NCBI GenBank assembly: GCA_019638025.1
Contig: JAHBUO010000002.1
Location: 80,633-144,632 of the forward strand
Source of the DNA: Ignavibacteriaceae bacterium
Lineage (GTDB): Bacteria > Bacteroidota > Ignavibacteria > Ignavibacteriales > Ignavibacteriaceae
Direction: 5' to 3'
Length of the DNA stretch: 64,000 bases
The notes beneath the pieces were generated by a model. The model saw only the letters and a program-made list of their open reading frames with translations, did no database searches and had not been told where the DNA came from. The position numbers were made by a program, and so were the translations under genes. This document shows positions 60,132 to 64,000 of the stretch, piece by piece; position 1 is the stretch's first letter, and each line of letters opens with the position of its first letter.

Positions 60132-63100
60132 CTATCTTCTTTTGATTGTTACTTTGAACTTAGTTGTAATTGAGCTACAATTTGTTTTTCCACCATCATC
60201 AACTTTCAGTGTCACAAAATAATTACCTGGTTTGTCATACTTGTGATGAATCTTAGCCCCTTGCGAAAAATTTTTATCTCCAAAGTTCCAATTAAAAGTC
60301 AAGCCAGAATAATTACTGAAATAGTCAGTAACATCAAATAGAACAGCATCATTGGCTGCTCCGATATACTCAATTCTATCCGCTAATACAATTGATTTAA
60401 CTTCTTCATTAACCTGAATTTTGATTGAATCGGTTGAAATGGCGTTCTCTGAATAGCCCCTATCGTATAGCGAAGCAACCAATAAAAATTCTCCCGATTG
60501 CAAAAAGTTGTAATTGAAAAAAAATGAAGTGGATAGTAATTCATCATTAACACGCCATTCAATCTGAGGAGCTGAAATTGTATTTGCTGATAGTATAGGT
60601 TTTATTTGAATTTGATTTCCTAAACAGACGATAGTATCTGCACTGATTGATATTTTAGGGAATTCAACGATTTCAATCTGCTTATTAATTAAAGAATAAT
60701 TTGAAGAGAAACCCGAATTATCTTTTACACTCAATTTTACATTATATATTCCCGGGAAGAAAAACTCATGATTGAGAACAGCTTTATCACTCTCAACTTT
60801 CTGATTATTTATGAACCACTCATAACTAAGTAAATCTCCATCAACATCAGATGATTTTGAAGCGTCAAACACAACTGAAGTATTTTGATAAGCTCTATCA
60901 ACGCTCTCGATAATAGCTGATGGGTGTGCCTTGACCTGTATAAATAACTTATCTTCTGCTCTATTATTTGGAAGAGTTGTGTTATCTGTTACAGTCAGCG
61001 TAACAGAATAATTTCCGGCTTGAGATATGGAGTGCTCAATAATTTTTCCAAAACGAATATCGCCGTTGGAAAATTCCCATTTATATTCAGAGATATTGCC
61101 ATCAGAATCGTAAGATTTAGAAGCATCAAGCATAAAATATTCTGAAGCTGAAACTGATAAATTTTCTCCGGCTTTTGCTATAGGGCTCTCATTAACAAAA
61201 ATATTTTTAAAAGCCATTGTTTGATTACACTCATTTTGTGAATCAGTTTTTATTTTTAGGCGAACTAAATAATTGCCAGATTTATTAAAAATATGAGAAA
61301 CATTAATTCCATCTGGAGTAGAACCATCGGCAAAATCCCATTCGTAAGAAATTATATTGGCATCATTTGATGTTGAAGGGGAGGCATCAAAGTAAACGGT
61401 TTCTCCTTTTGCAACTGAATCTTTTGCAGTAAAGTTTGCAATCGGACCTTCATTTACAGTAACCAAAAGTTCATCATAACCTTTATTATCACATTTCCCA
61501 TTTGAACTTCCCGTGATAATTAGCTTGACTTTATAGATTCCGGCTTCCTCATAAATATGAATAGGCTTAGCTCCTGAGCCAAATTCACCATCACCAAAAT
61601 CCCACTCATAAGCATCAACAACTCCATCAATATCAGTTGACTTGGAGCCATCAAAATAAACCGGGGTGTTTACACAAGTTGTTATATCATCACCGGCATC
61701 GGCAACCGGAGATTCAATAACGGTTATGAGTTTTGAATCAAATGAAGTGCTGCAAGGTAATCCGGAATTATCAGTAACCTTCAATGTTACTTGATAAACT
61801 CCGCTTTTCTTCCATGTCTTTGAGACACTCTCACCACTCATAGTTTGACCATCATTAAACACCCATTCGTATTTCAGCAAACCACCTTCAGGGTCCTTAG
61901 AATTTAGCCCATTTAATATTAAAATATCACCTGTGCAAATTGTAGTATCGTTTCCAATAATTGCGATAGGTGGAGCATTAATTTCAATCATAGTTTGAAT
62001 TGAATCTCTAGAGTTAGGTAAGTTATGATTATCATCAACTGTCAATAAGACCGGATAAATACCGGGTTGCTTAAAATTATGTTGAACAGTAACTCCCTTT
62101 TTGGGCTGACTTCCGTCATAGAAATTCCAAATATAACTTAAAGGATCACCTTCGGCATCAACCGAGGAAGAAGCATCAAGTGTTATGATTCTATCGCATG
62201 TTTTGATTGAATTTGCTGTTATGGCTGAAGGACGGCTATTTATAAAAATAGTAGTTTTTGTTAGTGCTGATGAATTTGAAACATTTTGTTTGTCGGTTAC
62301 TTTTAGCTCAACATCATAATAACCAGATTTAGAAAAGATTTTATTTATTACTTTTCCGAGTTCGCTTGTGCCATCACTAAATGACCATAAATATTCATTA
62401 ATTTCACCTTCAAAATCAGATGAAAGTCCGGCGTCGAATTTTATTTGGGCACTGACCATCCCTTTGGTTGGTGCAGTGATAACAGCTTTTGGAGGAGTAT
62501 TTACTAATACTGAGATGCTTTTAAAATTGTAATCTGGAATTGGAAAATCATCTTGAACGGTAAGTTCAATTTGATAAAGTCCCGACTTAGTAAACTGATG
62601 TTGAAATGATACTTCGTTACTTAAAATCTCATTTCCCAAGCTCCATGTGTATTTAACTATTTTTCCATCTGAATCATATGAATTACTTCCGGAGAGATTA
62701 AATATCTGATTAGTAGAAACAATTAAATCTTCTCCCGGTTTTGATGTTGGCTTGGAATTAATTTTAACTATTAGTGATGATGTCCCAAAATTATTGGAAG
62801 CTTTGGAATTATCAATAACTTTAAGAGTTACCTGATATTCCCCTGGTTCAGTGTAGATGTGATTAGCTTTTACCCCTTCTGATTTTTTACCGTCACCAAA
62901 ATCCCATAAGTACTTAGTAATCAAACCATCGCTATCATGTGAGTTTGAGGCATCAAACGAAGTTATACCGGTAAGTAAAAATTGATTTTCACCTGCTACC
63001 GCAACAGGCGGCTCGTTAACTACTACTGAGAGGGTAGAGCTTGTAGTGGCAGTTTTTGTGTTTGAATTATCTGTTACAACAAGTTTAACTGTATATGTTC

Positions 63101-64000
63101 CACTTTTTTGATAATTGTGAGATACAGAAATTCCTTCTGCTACATTTCCGTCTCCAAAGTCCCACTCATACTTAGTAATAAAGCCATCTCTATCTGAAGA
63201 TTTGGAACCATCAAAAATGAGTGTTTCGTTTATTGCCGCAACACGATCACTTCCGGGTCTGCTCTCCGGTGGGAAGTTTATTTTGACGCTGACATCCTTT
63301 GTATCAAAATTATTTTTTGCAGATGAGTTATCTTGAATAGAAAACTTCACTTTGTAAACACCCGGTGTTGGGAAAGAATGAGTTACATTCTCACCATCCT
63401 TAATCCCAAATGTACCAAAATCCCATTTGTACTCTATTATGTTACCATCGTTATCATAACTTCCATGATTAGAAAACGATAAAATCTCATCCACTGCTCC
63501 AATTAACTCAGTTGTAGTATTAGCAATCGGTTTATCATTAGTTATTACTTGTAAATTTGATTCTGAAAATCGGCATGGTGAAGCTGAAAAGTTATCTTCG
63601 ACTTTTAACTTAACAGAATATACACCTGGCTTATTATAGGAGTGTCTAACTCTTACTCCTGAAGTATTTGTTCCGTCTCCTAAATCCCAAATATAGTTTG
63701 CTATTTTCCCATCAATGTCTGTTGAATTTGAAGCATCAAAAAGAATTACTTCATTGGGTGCGGCAATTTTATTTTCACCGGCAATTGCTGTCGGAGGAAT
63801 GTTGATGGTTACAGGGACTTTTGTTACAATTGCTCTTGCTATTTCGTTGGAAGTATTAAATAGTAATAACTCAGGGGAAAATTTTCCGGTGTTCTCGAAT
63901 GTTTTTCTTACAACCATTCCCTCCAGTACAGAACCATCTTCAAAAAACCATTTTGCGTTTAAGGCGTGACCCGATTGATCAGCACTATTATCAGCTCGAA
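60132..64000 (-). CDS. Very large PKD-repeat surface protein, C-terminal part (5' end outside window)
   Basis: The frame is open from the stop at 60132 to the right edge of the window (about 1288 residues visible); an internal ATG at 63917 is not a convincing start. It consists of about 14 complete PKD-type Ig repeats plus a partial one, each about 86 residues, with the pattern 'A.AG....FDASxSxDxDG.I..Y.WDFGDG.....H.Y...G.Y.V.L.V.D'. Such repeats are found in exported adhesins, glycoside hydrolases and peptidases. The protein ends with a PKD unit and a basic 'VTIKRR', so no T9SS sorting domain is visible at this end. N-terminal domains, and any catalytic function, lie outside the window. Confidence 0.85.
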   Translation of the reverse strand, partial: RADNSADQSGHALNAKWFFEDGSVLEGMVVRKTFENTGKFSPELLLFNTSNEIARAIVTKVPVTINIPPTAIAGENKIAAPNEVILFDASNSTDIDGKIANYIWDLGDGTNTSGVRVRHSYNKPGVYSVKLKVEDNFSASPCRFSESNLQVITNDKPIANTTTELIGAVDEILSFSNHGSYDNDGNIIEYKWDFGTFGIKDGENVTHSFPTPGVYKVKFSIQDNSSAKNNFDTKDVSVKINFPPESRPGSDRVAAINETLIFDGSKSSDRDGFITKYEWDFGDGNVAEGISVSHNYQKSGTYTVKLVVTDNSNTKTATTSSTLSVVVNEPPVAVAGENQFLLTGITSFDASNSHDSDGLITKYLWDFGDGKKSEGVKANHIYTEPGEYQVTLKVIDNSKASNNFGTSSLIVKINSKPTSKPGEDLIVSTNQIFNLSGSNSYDSDGKIVKYTWSLGNEILSNEVSFQHQFTKSGLYQIELTVQDDFPIPDYNFKSISVLVNTPPKAVITAPTKGMVSAQIKFDAGLSSDFEGEINEYLWSFSDGTSELGKVINKIFSKSGYYDVELKVTDKQNVSNSSALTKTTIFINSRPSAITANSIKTCDRIITLDASSSVDAEGDPLSYIWNFYDGSQPKKGVTVQHNFKQPGIYPVLLTVDDNHNLPNSRDSIQTMIEINAPPIAIIGNDTTICTGDILILNGLNSKDPEGGLLKYEWVFNDGQTMSGESVSKTWKKSGVYQVTLKVTDNSGLPCSTSFDSKLITVIESPVADAGDDITTCVNTPVYFDGSKSTDIDGVVDAYEWDFGDGEFGSGAKPIHIYEEAGIYKVKLIITGSSNGKCDNKGYDELLVTVNEGPIANFTAKDSVAKGETVYFDASPSTSNDANIISYEWDFADGSTPDGINVSHIFNKSGNYLVRLKIKTDSQNECNQTMAFKNIFVNESPIAKAGENLSVSASEYFMLDASKSYDSDGNISEYKWEFSNGDIRFGKIIEHSISQAGNYSVTLTVTDNTTLPNNRAEDKLFIQVKAHPSAIIESVDRAYQNTSVVFDASKSSDVDGDLLSYEWFINNQKVESDKAVLNHEFFFPGIYNVKLSVKDNSGFSSNYSLINKQIEIVEFPKISISADTIVCLGNQIQIKPILSANTISAPQIEWRVNDELLSTSFFFNYNFLQSGEFLLVASLYDRGYSENAISTDSIKIQVNEEVKSIVLADRIEYIGAANDAVLFDVTDYFSNYSGLTFNWNFGDKNFSQGAKIHHKYDKPGNYFVTLKVDDGGKTNCSSITTKFKVTIKRR
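60160..63960 (-). repeat. Tandem array of about 14 PKD-coding repeats
   Basis: The protein repeats with a period of about 86 residues (about 258 bp). Most units begin with 'PPxAxAG' or 'xPIA' and carry 'SxDxDG.I..Y.W.FGDG'. Units near the C-terminus (about 60200-60700) are divergent and have lost the WDFGDG core. Units in the middle (about 61450-62200) carry extra cysteines near the start and after the last strand. Confidence 0.85.

Noticed and set aside
1..64000. tRNA, rRNA, CRISPR array, insertion sequence or prophage
   Set aside because: I searched the intergenic stretches by eye for cloverleaf arms, regularly spaced repeats, transposase motifs and terminal inverted repeats, and found none. 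Very short or degenerate RNA genes could still have been missed.

Overview
The window is AT-rich, densely packed bacterial DNA. It looks like a chromosomal segment of an Ignavibacteria-type organism (Bacteroidota/Chlorobiota side of the tree). The main reason is that four predicted secreted proteins end in a C-terminal domain opening with the 'NYPNPFNP' signature, the type IX secretion (T9SS) sorting domain as written in Ignavibacteria and relatives. The clade II nitrous oxide reductase cluster, the lipoprotein-rich envelope proteins and the general gene repertoire fit. No rRNA, tRNA, CRISPR array, insertion sequence or phage gene was seen.

Layout. (1) 1-16 kb: surface and secreted functions. 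These are the end of an unidentified protein, a PQQ-type sugar dehydrogenase-like T9SS cargo, a PAP2 phosphatase, a hybrid histidine kinase broken into two frames, ornithine aminotransferase, an S1/P1-type nuclease, a GH13 T9SS cargo, and a 1396-residue multidomain adhesin with a predicted internal thioester domain. (2) 16-24 kb: a VapBC-type toxin-antitoxin pair with a palindromic operator candidate, an EamA transporter, valS, a T9SS phosphodiester glycosidase, a SIMPL protein, an unlisted 52-residue cysteine-rich protein and efp. (3) 24-27.5 kb: PduS-like and PduT-like genes (microcompartment electron-transfer flavoprotein and Fe-S shell protein) with no other microcompartment gene nearby, coupled to a U32-family gene. 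(4) 27.5-36.5 kb: the classic rimP-nusA-infB-rbfA-truB-ribF-rpsO-pnp translation/RNA series, closed by a strong terminator. (5) 36.7-51.7 kb: a long same-strand run: rng, fsa, gcvT, comB, ftsK, a LolA-like gene, a flippase-like membrane protein, a beta-barrel protein, uppP, a cyclophilin lipoprotein, an NSS transporter with its 40-residue MetS-like small subunit, holA, an ECF sigma factor with a partner membrane protein, and a PH-domain protein. (6) 51.8-60.1 kb, minus strand: a complete nitrous oxide respiration module. A Crp/Fnr regulator is followed by an 18-bp perfect palindrome, DUF2249-cupin-GAF genes, then cytochrome c-nosZ-membrane protein-nosL-nosD-nosF-nosY. (7) 60.1-64 kb: the C-terminal part of a very large PKD-repeat protein running off the right edge.

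How it works together. The nos module can reduce N2O to N2 in the periplasm: cytochrome c supplies electrons, NosZ is the copper enzyme, and NosDFY/NosL supply copper and sulfur for the CuZ site. The Crp/Fnr gene and the palindrome suggest oxygen or NO control. The T9SS cargos (sugar oxidation, alpha-glucan cleavage, glycan phosphodiester cleavage, adhesion) suggest a cell that attaches to and degrades polymeric carbohydrate. The most unusual items are the thioester adhesin with a domain nested inside a DUF11 domain, the orphan PduS-PduT pair, the Fnr-type palindrome, and several very short genes that standard gene calling tends to miss.
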